Origin: UBA4655 sp964585575
GTDB lineage: Bacteria; Planctomycetota; Planctomycetia; Pirellulales; UBA1268
Direction of reading: 5' to 3'
DNA: 11,272 nucleotides
NCBI GenBank assembly: GCA_964585575.1
Contig: CAZPEM010000110.1
Coordinates: 1-11,272, forward strand
The position numbers and the translations under genes are program-made. The notes under the pieces are model-generated. The model saw only the letters and a list, made by a program, of their open reading frames with translations. It did no database searches and was not told the origin of the DNA. Shown here piece after piece: positions 1 to 6,253 of the stretch; position 1 is the first letter of the stretch, and every line of letters begins with the position of its first letter.

Positions 1-9
1 AGGATGGGC

Positions 10-50
10 GCAGCGAGCGTCCGGCGAGGGGATACGGGCAGCCCCGAACC
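10..50 (+). repeat. Direct repeat unit, copy A
   Basis: This unit has two conserved blocks. Positions 10-27 match 199-216 at 16 of 18 bases, with a core GAGCGTCCGGCGA. Positions 34-50, ACGGGCAGCCCCGAACC, match 239-255 exactly over 17 bases. The spacer between blocks is 6 bases here and 22 bases in copy B. Conserved ends with a variable middle suggest a repeat family that diverged by insertion or deletion, rather than a recent tandem duplication. Confidence 0.75.
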
Positions 51-89
51 AGCAGAGCAGACCAGAGTTGACCGTGAGGGGCTGCCCGT
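34..89. repeat. Inverted repeat, 12-bp arms
   Basis: ACGGGCAGCCCC at 34-45 is the exact reverse complement of GGGGCTGCCCGT at 78-89, with 32 bases between the arms. The right arm could equally pair with the copy at 239-250. The arms are G+C-rich, so a stable stem is possible in RNA from either strand. It may be a structural part of the repeat family or a weak terminator downstream of rnc; no T-tract supports the second reading. Confidence 0.6.
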
Positions 90-173
90 GCCCAGGAGCC
101 GGCGTATGCAGACGAGCGAAGCAAGGATTGCGGAGCGAAGTCGGCATCCGAGCGAGCGGAGGACAGGCGGGCA

Positions 174-194
174 CCGATCCGCGAAGCGGATTGG
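174..194. repeat. Compact hairpin, 9-bp stem and GAA loop
   Basis: CCGATCCGC (174-182) pairs with GCGGATTGG (186-194) around a GAA loop, giving nine pairs including one G-T wobble. It lies between the two direct repeat copies. There is no T-run on either side, so it is not a classical intrinsic terminator. Confidence 0.55.
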
Positions 195-198
195 TCGC

Positions 199-255
199 GT
201 AGTGAGCGTCCGGCGATGGGCGGGGTCGCTCGAAGGACACGGGCAGCCCCGAACC
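199..255 (+). repeat. Direct repeat unit, copy B
   Basis: This is the second copy of the two-block unit seen at 10-50, about 190 bases away. It ends only six bases from the rnc stop codon, with the 17-base block at 239-255. The longer spacer (217-238) is G-rich and has no counterpart in copy A. Confidence 0.75.
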
Positions 256-261
256 CAGCAA

Positions 262-1008
262 CTACGGCTGCGCCGGTCCGCCGGTGATCTCGACGAGGGC
301 GTTCGAGGCGGCCCGCTGCTCCGCCTCCTTCTTGTTGCGGCCCCAGGCGGGCGAGTAGCGGGTGGAGCCGATCTGGGCCGAGACCTGGAAGGTCTTGCTG
401 TGGTCGGGGCCCGCCTCGCCGACGACCTCGTAGGTGGGCGTCACGCCGAAATCCCGCTGCGAGAGCTGCTGGAGGATCGACTTGTGGTTCGATCCCTGCG
501 CGCCGGAGGCGACGTTCACGATCTCCGGCGCCATGAACCGGTCGATGAGCCGCTTCGCCGGTTCGAGGCCGCCGTCGAGGTAGATCGCCGCCACGAGCGA
601 TTCGAAGAGATCGGAGAGCACCGACGTCGGCACGGGGCGGTTCACCGCGAGCCCCTTGCCGACGATCAGAAAGTCGATGAGTCCGAGCTCTTCACTGATC
701 CGGCTGCATGTCTCCCGGCTCACGACCACCGACTTGATCCGCGTGAGATCCCCTTCGAGCGATTCCGGGTAGAGCCGGTAGAGGGTTTCGCAGACGACGA
801 AGCCGAGGATCGCATCGCCGAGGAACTCGAGCCGCTCGTTCGAGGCGAGCCGGTGCTGGGCGCCCGAGGCGTGCGTGATGGCCGCCACGAGCAACGATTC
901 GTCGCGGAAACTGTAGCCGATCCGCCGCTGGCATTCGGCCAGGTCGACGCCTGCGGACGGTCCTCCGTTCGCCCCGCGGCCCGTGGTCGTGTCCTTTCGT
1001 GCTGCCAT
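262..1008 (-). CDS. rnc: Ribonuclease III
   Basis: This 248-residue protein is a double-strand-specific endoribonuclease that processes rRNA precursors and structured mRNAs in the cytoplasm. The family signature NERLEFLGDA is at residues 57-66 and supplies E58, E61 and D65. E85 lies in LEGDLTR, and D133 and E136 lie in SDLFESLVA, so all the acidic residues expected for the Mg-dependent active site are present. A double-stranded-RNA-binding domain spans about 174-242, ending in the conserved KKEAEQRAA helix. Length is normal apart from a polar, Gly-rich N-terminal extension of about 20 residues. The ATG at 1006-1008 is the first good start before the catalytic domain; a weak GAGGG lies upstream. 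The gene diverges from the HtrA-type protease. era, a common neighbour of rnc in other bacteria, is not seen next to it. Confidence 0.96.
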   Translation of the reverse strand: MAARKDTTTGRGANGGPSAGVDLAECQRRIGYSFRDESLLVAAITHASGAQHRLASNERLEFLGDAILGFVVCETLYRLYPESLEGDLTRIKSVVVSRETCSRISEELGLIDFLIVGKGLAVNRPVPTSVLSDLFESLVAAIYLDGGLEPAKRLIDRFMAPEIVNVASGAQGSNHKSILQQLSQRDFGVTPTYEVVGEAGPDHSKTFQVSAQIGSTRYSPAWGRNKKEAEQRAASNALVEITGGPAQP

Positions 1009-1188
1009 CCTGCGATTTTCCCTCGCCCTCGCCGCATCACCGAGTCCGCAGGAAACACTACGGACCGGTTTCCCGGGCTGTCAACGGTCCCGAACGACCC
1101 GGAATGCCCCCCTTCGAACACCCGACGGACCTCCTGCGTATCAGCCGGTATGCGTACAATCGACGCACGAAAGGGAGGACTTTCTTTC
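1009..1188. promoter_or_regulatory. Divergent promoter region, rnc / HtrA-type protease
   Basis: These 180 bases separate two divergently transcribed genes and should hold both promoters. The best -10-like word for the plus strand is TACAAT at 1155-1160, 28 bases before the protease start. The position 17 bases upstream (TCCTGC) is not a good -35 box, so sigma-70 use is only a possibility. GGGAGG at 1173-1178, ten bases before the ATG at 1189, is a fair ribosome binding site and supports that start. I found no convincing operator or extracytoplasmic-stress promoter. Confidence 0.4.
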
Positions 1189-2742
1189 ATGGGCACAAAT
1201 CACCGGTTTGCATCGAGTTTTCGGGTTCGGGGGTCGGCCTGCGGAGGTTTGGCGGCCCTCATGACCGTCGTGGCTGTCTCGTTCGGCAGCGTTCCCGCGT
1301 CGGCCGACGAGCCACCGGCCGTCGCCGAGGCCCGCAGCCACGCCACGGCCCTGTCGAACGCCTTCCGCTTCGCGGCTGAAAAGGCCACGCCGAGCGTGGT
1401 CGTCGTCCGGAGCGAGACGAAGGCCCGCCGCGTTGCCGCCGAGAGAGATCCCCGTGGCGGCGGCCCCCGCGGTGGGGCAGAGAACCCCTTCAAGGGAACT
1501 CCTTTCGAGGACTTCTTCAAGGACGGCGCGCCCGAGGGCTTCGATTTCCGAGGCCCGGGCATGCCGGGCACTCCGCGACGCAGCGGAGTCGGTTCCGGCG
1601 TGATCGTCGACCCGACCGGCATCGTCCTCACGAACAACCATGTCGTCGAGGGGGCCGACACGGTCACGGTCGAGCTCTCCGACGGGCGGAAATTCAAGGC
1701 ACGCGAGATCAAGACCGATCCCGAAAGCGACCTCGCGGTCGTGAGGCTCGAGGGCGCCAAAGACCTTCCCACCGCCAAACTCGGCGACTCCGACACGCTC
1801 GAGATCGGTGACTGGGTGATCGCGATCGGGAATCCCTTCGAGCTCGAAACGACCGTCAGCGCCGGCATCATCAGCGGCAAGGGCCGCGAACTCGGCTCGA
1901 TCCGCCGGGCGAAGTTTCTCCAGACCGACGCCGCGATCAACCCGGGCAACTCGGGCGGGCCGCTCGTGAATCTCGCCGGGGAGGTCGTCGGCATCAACAC
2001 CGCCATCGCCAGCAACAGCGGGGGCTACCAGGGCATCGGGTTCGCGATCCCGGTCAACCTCGCCAAGTGGGTGAGCGGCCAGCTCATCGCCAAGGGGGCG
2101 GTCGAGCGGGGCTACCTCGGCGTGTCGATCGGCCCGCTCGACGACGAGGCAGCCTCCAAACTCGGCATCGCCGGCAAGAAGGGGGCGCTCGTCACGGAGG
2201 TCATGGAGGGCTCCCCTGCCGCCGCGGCGGGCATCCAGGAACTCGACGTCGTCACGAGCTTCGACGGCACCCCGGTCGATGGGCCGCGTTCGCTCCAGGA
2301 GGTCGTCGAACGCTCTGAGATCGGCAAGCCGCATGCCGTCACGGTCATGCGGGACGGCCGCGTCGTGACCCTCAAGGTTTCGGTGAAGCCGCTTCCCGAG
2401 TCTCTGGCCTCGAAGGGGCCGAGCGGGCCGAGGCTTGCACCGAGCGGGCAGAACACGTTCTACTCCGCCGATCTCGGCCTGGAGGTCCGCAACAAGGACG
2501 CCGACGCCGAGAACGCCTATCCCGGCTTCGAGGGAGTGGTCGTCGATCGGGTCGATGCCGACGGCCTCGCGGCTTCCCAGGGCGTCGCCCCGGGAATGCT
2601 CGTCAGGCGGGTCGGAAAGACGGTGGTGAAGAACGTTTCGGAGTTCGAGAAGGCGGTCGCGGGCGAAAAGGTGGAGAGCGGCGTGATGCTGCTCGTTCGC
2701 ACGCCCCGTGGCAACCAGGTTGTGATTCTCCAGAAGGAGTGA
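1189..2742 (+). CDS. htrA: HtrA/DegP-type exported serine protease with two PDZ domains
   Basis: This 517-residue protein is an ATP-independent periplasmic quality-control protease of the Do/HtrA family. Residues 1-39 form a Sec signal peptide with a hydrophobic core (about 19-34) and an ASA cleavage site before D40. The trypsin-like domain carries the triad H151 (TNNHVV), D181 (ESDLAVV) and S255 (GNSGGP). A Gly/Arg/Pro-rich loop at about 82-131 with FEDFF precedes it, as in many Do proteases. PDZ1 lies at about 305-400 and PDZ2 at about 425-512. Length is usual for a two-PDZ member. The frame stays open upstream almost to the window start, but that part is antisense to rnc. The ATG at 1189 has GGGAGG ten bases upstream and starts the signal peptide directly. 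pdxJ follows after 22 bases. Which htrA/degP/degQ paralogue this is cannot be told. Confidence 0.95.
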   Translation: MGTNHRFASSFRVRGSACGGLAALMTVVAVSFGSVPASADEPPAVAEARSHATALSNAFRFAAEKATPSVVVVRSETKARRVAAERDPRGGGPRGGAENPFKGTPFEDFFKDGAPEGFDFRGPGMPGTPRRSGVGSGVIVDPTGIVLTNNHVVEGADTVTVELSDGRKFKAREIKTDPESDLAVVRLEGAKDLPTAKLGDSDTLEIGDWVIAIGNPFELETTVSAGIISGKGRELGSIRRAKFLQTDAAINPGNSGGPLVNLAGEVVGINTAIASNSGGYQGIGFAIPVNLAKWVSGQLIAKGAVERGYLGVSIGPLDDEAASKLGIAGKKGALVTEVMEGSPAAAAGIQELDVVTSFDGTPVDGPRSLQEVVERSEIGKPHAVTVMRDGRVVTLKVSVKPLPESLASKGPSGPRLAPSGQNTFYSADLGLEVRNKDADAENAYPGFEGVVVDRVDADGLAASQGVAPGMLVRRVGKTVVKNVSEFEKAVAGEKVESGVMLLVRTPRGNQVVILQKE

Positions 2743-2764
2743 CGTCGGGGCCGGCCCCGCAGGA
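2734..2764 (+). promoter_or_regulatory. Shine-Dalgarno, perfect palindrome and pdxJ start
   Basis: The gap between the protease stop and pdxJ contains a perfect 14-bp palindrome at 2746-2759 (CGGGGCCGGCCCCG). The only strong Shine-Dalgarno, AAGGAG at 2734-2739, lies inside the last codons of the protease gene, 25 bases from the pdxJ ATG. The AGGA touching the ATG is too close to act normally. If the palindrome folds (five G-C pairs, CCGG loop), the distance from AAGGAG to the ATG falls to about 11 bases, a workable spacing. That would couple pdxJ translation to the end of the protease gene. The elements are seen; the mechanism is inferred. Confidence 0.45.
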
Positions 2765-3478
2765 ATGGCGACCCTCGGCGTCAACATCGACCATGTGGCC
2801 ACGATCCGGCAGGCACGCCGCACCGTGGAGCCGGATCCCGTCTGGGCTGCGGCGCTGGCCGAACTCGGCGGCGCCGACGCCATCACGGTCCACCTCCGGG
2901 AAGATCGCCGGCACATCCAGGACCGCGACCTCGAGGTGCTCCGCCGCACGGTGCAGGTGAAGCTGAACCTCGAGTGTGCGATCGCTCCTGAAATGGTCGC
3001 GATCGCCTGCCGGGTGAAGCCCGACCAGGTGACGCTCGTGCCGGAGCGGCGGGAGGAGGTGACGACGGAGGGCGGCCTCGACGTCGTCGGCAGCCGCGGG
3101 GTGACGGCGGAGGCGGTTCGCCGCCTCCGCGACGCCGGGATCATCGTTTCGCTCTTCATCGACCCCGATGCCCGCCAGATCGACGCCGCGGTCGACCTCG
3201 CGGCCGAGGCCGTGGAGCTCCACACCGGCTGCTACGCCAACGAAACCGATGAGGCGGGCCGACACGCCCGGCTCGTCGAGCTCTCGCGAGCCGGGATGAT
3301 GGCCCGGCAGGCCGGTCTCTCGCTCGCCGCCGGCCATGGACTCACTTATCGCAACGTCGTCCCGGTGGCCCGGCTCGACGGCATGGGAGAGCTCAACATC
3401 GGCCACTCGGTGGTGTCCAGGGCCGTGCTCGTCGGGTTCACGCAGGCCGTCCGCGAGATGAAGTCGCTGATCGGCTAA
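2765..3478 (+). CDS. pdxJ: Pyridoxine 5'-phosphate synthase
   Basis: This 237-residue cytoplasmic enzyme makes the last ring-forming step of the DXP-dependent vitamin B6 pathway, condensing 3-amino-1-hydroxyacetone 1-phosphate (from PdxA) with 1-deoxy-D-xylulose 5-phosphate to give pyridoxine 5'-phosphate. The TIM-barrel family motifs are all present: GVNIDHVAT at 5-13, TVHLREDRRHI at 41-51 (H43), NLE at 68-70 (E70), LVPERREEVTTEGGLDV at 91-107, HTGCYA at 153-158, AGHGLTY at 189-195 (H191) and ELNIGH at 209-214. Length matches the family. The ATG at 2765 places the protein at the usual N-terminus (MATLGVNIDH). It appears to be cotranscribed with the upstream protease, which has no obvious metabolic link to B6. 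Its stop lies 16 bases from that of the convergent oxidoreductase gene, leaving no room for a normal terminator. Confidence 0.97.
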   Translation: MATLGVNIDHVATIRQARRTVEPDPVWAAALAELGGADAITVHLREDRRHIQDRDLEVLRRTVQVKLNLECAIAPEMVAIACRVKPDQVTLVPERREEVTTEGGLDVVGSRGVTAEAVRRLRDAGIIVSLFIDPDARQIDAAVDLAAEAVELHTGCYANETDEAGRHARLVELSRAGMMARQAGLSLAAGHGLTYRNVVPVARLDGMGELNIGHSVVSRAVLVGFTQAVREMKSLIG

Positions 3479-3494
3479 TTCACTGGCCGCCGGA

Positions 3495-4931
3495 TCAGCC
3501 GCGATATTCGTACTTGAACTTGCCGGGGTTCGGCACGGGATACCGCCCCTCGGCGTCGGCGACGAGCGGGGCCGGCGACTGTTCGGTGAGGCTTTCCACG
3601 CCGGCGGTCAGGTCGTCGGGGCAGTTCATCATTTCGTCGAAGGTGACGAGCCGGCCGGTATGGGCGGCGAACCGCCCCATCGCCGTGACGAGGCTCGCCT
3701 CGGCCCCGCGGACGGCCTCGTTGTAGGGCTCGTCGGCGAGGATCGCGGCGACGAGGTGCTCCCACTCGCGTCGATAGGGATTCGCCTCCGGCTGCGCCGC
3801 CGTCCACGCGATCCGGTCCTTCTCCATCTTCTGTCCTTTGTAGATCGTGGACTTCGCGGGGGAGTGGCCGCTGCCGGAGATCGTGAAGGCGCCCTTCGAG
3901 CCCTGACCGAAGACACCAAACTGCTGCCGGCAATTCGGCATCACCCGACCGGAGTAGAAAAACTTGGCCCCGTCGGAGAACGTGTATTCGACTGAATAGC
4001 TGTCGAAATTCTGGTCGTCGATCTTGCCGCGGTAGTGCCGGCCGCCGGTCGCCTCGGCGGAAACGGGCCAGGCGTCCTTCATCCACGACACCTCGTCGAT
4101 GTGGTGAACGTAGTAGTCGCTGAAGATGCCGCCGCTGGCCCAGAGAAAACTGTGGAACCGCTTCACCTGCCAGAACAGCTCTCCCATGTCGCCGGGGCCG
4201 GGGGCGAGTTCGAGGCTATGGGGAGGGTTGTGCTCCCGGTAGCCGCGGAAGGCGATGAGATCCCCCGCCTCGCCGTTTCGCAGCCGCTCGAAAAGCTCCC
4301 GCCGAGCGTCGCAGTGACGGCACATGAGTCCGACGCCGACCTTGAGCTTCTTCGCGTCGGCCTTCGCCGCCAGCTCGATGATCCGCTTCGTGCTCGGGCC
4401 GTCGATCGAGATCGGCTTCTCCATGAACGTGTGCACCCCCTTCTCGATGGCGTAGGCGAAGTGGGGAGCACGAAAGGCCGGCGGGGTCGCGAAGATCGCG
4501 ATGTCGCCCGGCCGCAGGCAGTCGATCGCCTTCTTGAAGGCGTCGAAGCCGATGAACTTCCGCTCGTCGGGCACGTCGATGCGATCCTTGAATTGCGCGT
4601 CGAGCGACCGCTTCGCGATGTCGATGCGGTCTTGGAAGACGTCGCCCATCGCCACGAGCTTGATCGGCGCTCCCGCCACCGAAAGCGCGTTGACCGCCGC
4701 CCCGCCACCACGGCTGCCGCAGCCGATGAGCGCAAGGTGGATCTCGTCGCTCCCCGCGGCATGGACGCGAGGAAGACCTTCGCCGGCAAACAAGGCGACC
4801 GCTGCGGCGGCGGTCGCCGTCGTGCCGCCGGCTCCCAGAAACTCGCGTCGCGAAGCCTGTCGGGCGTTGTCGCGGGATGGCTCGTGGTTCACGGCAGGGA
4901 ACGCTCCGTTGGTTTGACCATGGGCTTGCAT
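3495..4931 (-). CDS. Gfo/Idh/MocA-family oxidoreductase with twin-arginine signal
   Basis: This 478-residue protein is a predicted NAD(P)-dependent dehydrogenase, or a non-redox relative, acting on a sugar or cyclitol. A Tat signal lies at residues 27-33 (SRREFLG), followed by an Ala-rich hydrophobic stretch (34-49) and likely cleavage near VHA at 56-58, so it is probably exported folded with its cofactor. The Rossmann nucleotide-binding motif IGCGSRGG is at 69-76. The EKP motif at 171-173 contains the conserved Lys of the family. The second domain has GGIFSDYYVHHIDE at 267-280, whose Asp and His residues match the conserved substrate-site helix. The ATG at 4929-4931 has GGAG (4940-4943) eight bases upstream. 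The aldolase-like gene ends 26 bases before it on the same strand, so the two probably form an operon. Substrate is unknown; exported members are common in planctomycetes. Confidence 0.92.
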   Translation of the reverse strand: MQAHGQTNGAFPAVNHEPSRDNARQASRREFLGAGGTTATAAAAVALFAGEGLPRVHAAGSDEIHLALIGCGSRGGGAAVNALSVAGAPIKLVAMGDVFQDRIDIAKRSLDAQFKDRIDVPDERKFIGFDAFKKAIDCLRPGDIAIFATPPAFRAPHFAYAIEKGVHTFMEKPISIDGPSTKRIIELAAKADAKKLKVGVGLMCRHCDARRELFERLRNGEAGDLIAFRGYREHNPPHSLELAPGPGDMGELFWQVKRFHSFLWASGGIFSDYYVHHIDEVSWMKDAWPVSAEATGGRHYRGKIDDQNFDSYSVEYTFSDGAKFFYSGRVMPNCRQQFGVFGQGSKGAFTISGSGHSPAKSTIYKGQKMEKDRIAWTAAQPEANPYRREWEHLVAAILADEPYNEAVRGAEASLVTAMGRFAAHTGRLVTFDEMMNCPDDLTAGVESLTEQSPAPLVADAEGRYPVPNPGKFKYEYRG

Positions 4932-4957
4932 CGGCTGTTCTCCGGAAAGACAGAAGT

Positions 4958-6073
4958 TCAGGTCCGGGAAGATCCGGAATAGGCACTCGTCACGTCGGTC
5001 CTCGCGAGATCCTCCTCGAGCGTACGCCGGGGACGGATGCCCTGCTTTGCCAGCTCCGAATGATACACCCGGACACCCTCCTCCGCCGTAATACCTTCGT
5101 CGGCCACGGCCCGCAGAATCCGGACGAACAGCAGTTGGTCTTCGGCGGCGTTGATCTTGCGGCCGAAGAGGGCGACGCGGGCCCCACTCCGCTTCGCCTC
5201 CGCGACGAGGCCGAAGGCGTCGTGCGTGGTGCCCGCGCCCCCGCCGAGGATCCCGACCACGACCGACCGGTCGTAGGCGACGAGTTGTTCGGTGACCTCC
5301 GGGCCCAGGAACGGAATCTTGAGGAAGATCGGCCGCCCCGACCGTGGCACGCCGGCGAGGCACCGTGCGACATGGTCGGCCAGAAACCGGGCGATGCCTC
5401 GGGAGCCGCCGATGGACGCCGGCGAACCCGCCCGAGGAGCGTTCGGAAAGAAGACCTCGAGGAAGTGCCGAAACCCGGACCGTTCGGCCTCCAGCCGGAA
5501 TTCCCGGTAGGCGGAAAGCATCGCCCGGTCGAGTTCGACGTCGTCGTTGAGCGTGAGCGAAAAGAGCCCGAGGTTCGCACCGCGTTTCCCTTCCACGGCC
5601 TCCCGCTCGGCCTCCGGACCACATGCGACGCGGCCGCAGCGGGCCTGCGGGATCGTCGTCGTCGAAAAAGGCAGCGCCGGCTGCTTCGCGTAGCCGCCCG
5701 TGCCGCTCGCCAGCCAGATGTCGGTGGTGTCGTTCATCCGCACGGCCGGCGTCACGGCCGACTCGGCGAACAGCCGCTCCTCGACCGCCAACAGCTCGCC
5801 CGTGCTCCCGCTCATGAGCATGATGTCCACGAGTCCCTGCCGCACGATCTCGCGGATACGGTCGCGATATTCGTGGATCGAGAGAAACGGACCGCTCGCG
5901 GTGTCGCCGCCGGGCCTCACGCCCGGGGCCGCGAGGCCGAACGCCATGTCGGCATCCTTCGCGTCGGCGAGCAGGAAGTCGCGGCAGGACGAATCGGCCA
6001 CGATCCTGGCAAGCTTGATATCGAGCGATTTCTGCACGGGGATTTCCTTGAAAGGGGGCGGATTTTTCAGCAT
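4958..6073 (-). CDS. TIM-barrel aldolase-like protein
   Basis: This 371-residue protein resembles conserved planctomycete proteins annotated as class I aldolase-like barrels. Numbered from the ATG at 6073: LLADAKDADMAFG is at 34-46, VDIMLM at 82-87, RHFLEVFFPN at 202-211, IFLKIPF at 249-255, VVVGILGGGAGT at 271-282 and RVALFGRKINAAED at 299-312. The strand-end K252 is a candidate Schiff-base lysine, and the Gly-rich strand at 274-281 looks like a phosphate site, as in DeoC/FbaB/LacD-type barrels. No signal peptide is apparent, so it is probably cytoplasmic, unlike its exported downstream partner. Two starts are plausible. The ATG at 6073 has GGAGGT five bases upstream. The GTG at 6037 (359 residues) has AAGGA seven bases upstream and begins at the conserved-looking QKSLDIKLA. 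The 12 extra codons include AAA and AAT, unlike the G/C-ending bias elsewhere, which favours the GTG. The exact reaction is not known. Confidence 0.8.
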   Translation of the reverse strand: MLKNPPPFKEIPVQKSLDIKLARIVADSSCRDFLLADAKDADMAFGLAAPGVRPGGDTASGPFLSIHEYRDRIREIVRQGLVDIMLMSGSTGELLAVEERLFAESAVTPAVRMNDTTDIWLASGTGGYAKQPALPFSTTTIPQARCGRVACGPEAEREAVEGKRGANLGLFSLTLNDDVELDRAMLSAYREFRLEAERSGFRHFLEVFFPNAPRAGSPASIGGSRGIARFLADHVARCLAGVPRSGRPIFLKIPFLGPEVTEQLVAYDRSVVVGILGGGAGTTHDAFGLVAEAKRSGARVALFGRKINAAEDQLLFVRILRAVADEGITAEEGVRVYHSELAKQGIRPRRTLEEDLARTDVTSAYSGSSRT

Positions 6074-6084
6074 ACCCGACCTCC
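6045..6084 (-). promoter_or_regulatory. Two competing ribosome binding sites of the aldolase-like gene
   Basis: On the minus strand GGAGGT (6084 to 6079) lies five bases before ATG 6073, and AAGGA (6049 to 6045) lies seven bases before GTG 6037. Both are in frame. Either or both may be used; protein N-terminal data or homologue alignment would decide. Confidence 0.5.
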
Positions 6085-6253
6085 GGCCGCCGCCATGCCG
6101 GGGCTTTTTCCCGCCGTTTGGAAAGCCATCGGTTCTCGAACCGGGCCCGCTCTCATTTTTTGGCATGCTTTTCCCGAAATTCACAAATGGCCACGGGTAC
6201 GGTATCGTTCCGAACTCGCCCCCGATTTCCCAATCCCCGAGAGATTCCTTCCG
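6074..6253. promoter_or_regulatory. Divergent control region with palindrome
   Basis: These 180 bases separate the aldolase-like gene (minus) from the isomerase-like gene (plus) and should contain both promoters. At 6130-6143 there is an interrupted palindrome CGGTTC-TC-GAACCG with perfect 6-bp arms, a plausible operator for a dimeric regulator. For the plus strand, TTGGCA at 6160-6165 resembles a -35 box, but the word 17 bases on (ACAAAT, 6183-6188) is a poor -10, so I do not assign a promoter firmly. The stretch around 6150-6190 is noticeably more A+T-rich than its surroundings, as expected of a promoter. A weak GAGAG at 6239-6243 precedes the isomerase-like start. Confidence 0.45.

Larger units (their letters stand above)
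1..261. other. Non-coding, repeat-rich region downstream of rnc
   Basis: I see no credible gene here. A plus-strand frame is open through the region, but it continues antisense through all of rnc, so I treat it as chance. The stretch is dense in short G+C-rich words: GAGCGA or GAGCGT recurs near 15, 114, 133, 150 and 204. It also holds two direct copies of a longer unit, an inverted copy of part of that unit, and a 9-bp hairpin, all listed separately. Because it lies just downstream of rnc on the minus strand, it could contribute to transcription termination, but no T-rich tract follows any stem. It resembles dispersed intergenic repeat DNA, although only this one locus is visible. Confidence 0.6.

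Noticed and set aside
1..261. CRISPR array
   Set aside because: The repeats are only two direct copies plus one inverted piece, with unequal internal spacing and no regular spacers or cas genes.
4..1188. Plus-strand frame that would extend the HtrA-type protease N-terminally by 395 residues
   Set aside because: It lies over the repeats and antisense to all of rnc, is Arg/Asp-rich without family features, and the signal peptide begins at ATG 1189 with its own Shine-Dalgarno.
1141..3225. Long minus-strand open frame (694 residues) opposite the protease and pdxJ
   Set aside because: Both sense genes are unambiguous; the antisense frame is low-complexity in character and arises from G/C-ending codons.
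4987..5624. N-terminal extension of the oxidoreductase frame up to 5624
   Set aside because: It overlaps the aldolase-like gene on the same strand in another frame. The Tat signal and Shine-Dalgarno fix the start at 4931, so this is not a fusion.
6160..6188. Sigma-70 promoter TTGGCA - 17 bases - ACAAAT for the isomerase-like gene
   Set aside because: The -35 is good, but the -10 matches only three of six bases, so it is noted in the region entry but not called.
4877..6253. Plus-strand extension upstream of the isomerase-like gene
   Set aside because: It is antisense to the aldolase-like gene and crosses the divergent control region; the family N-terminus begins at ATG 6254.
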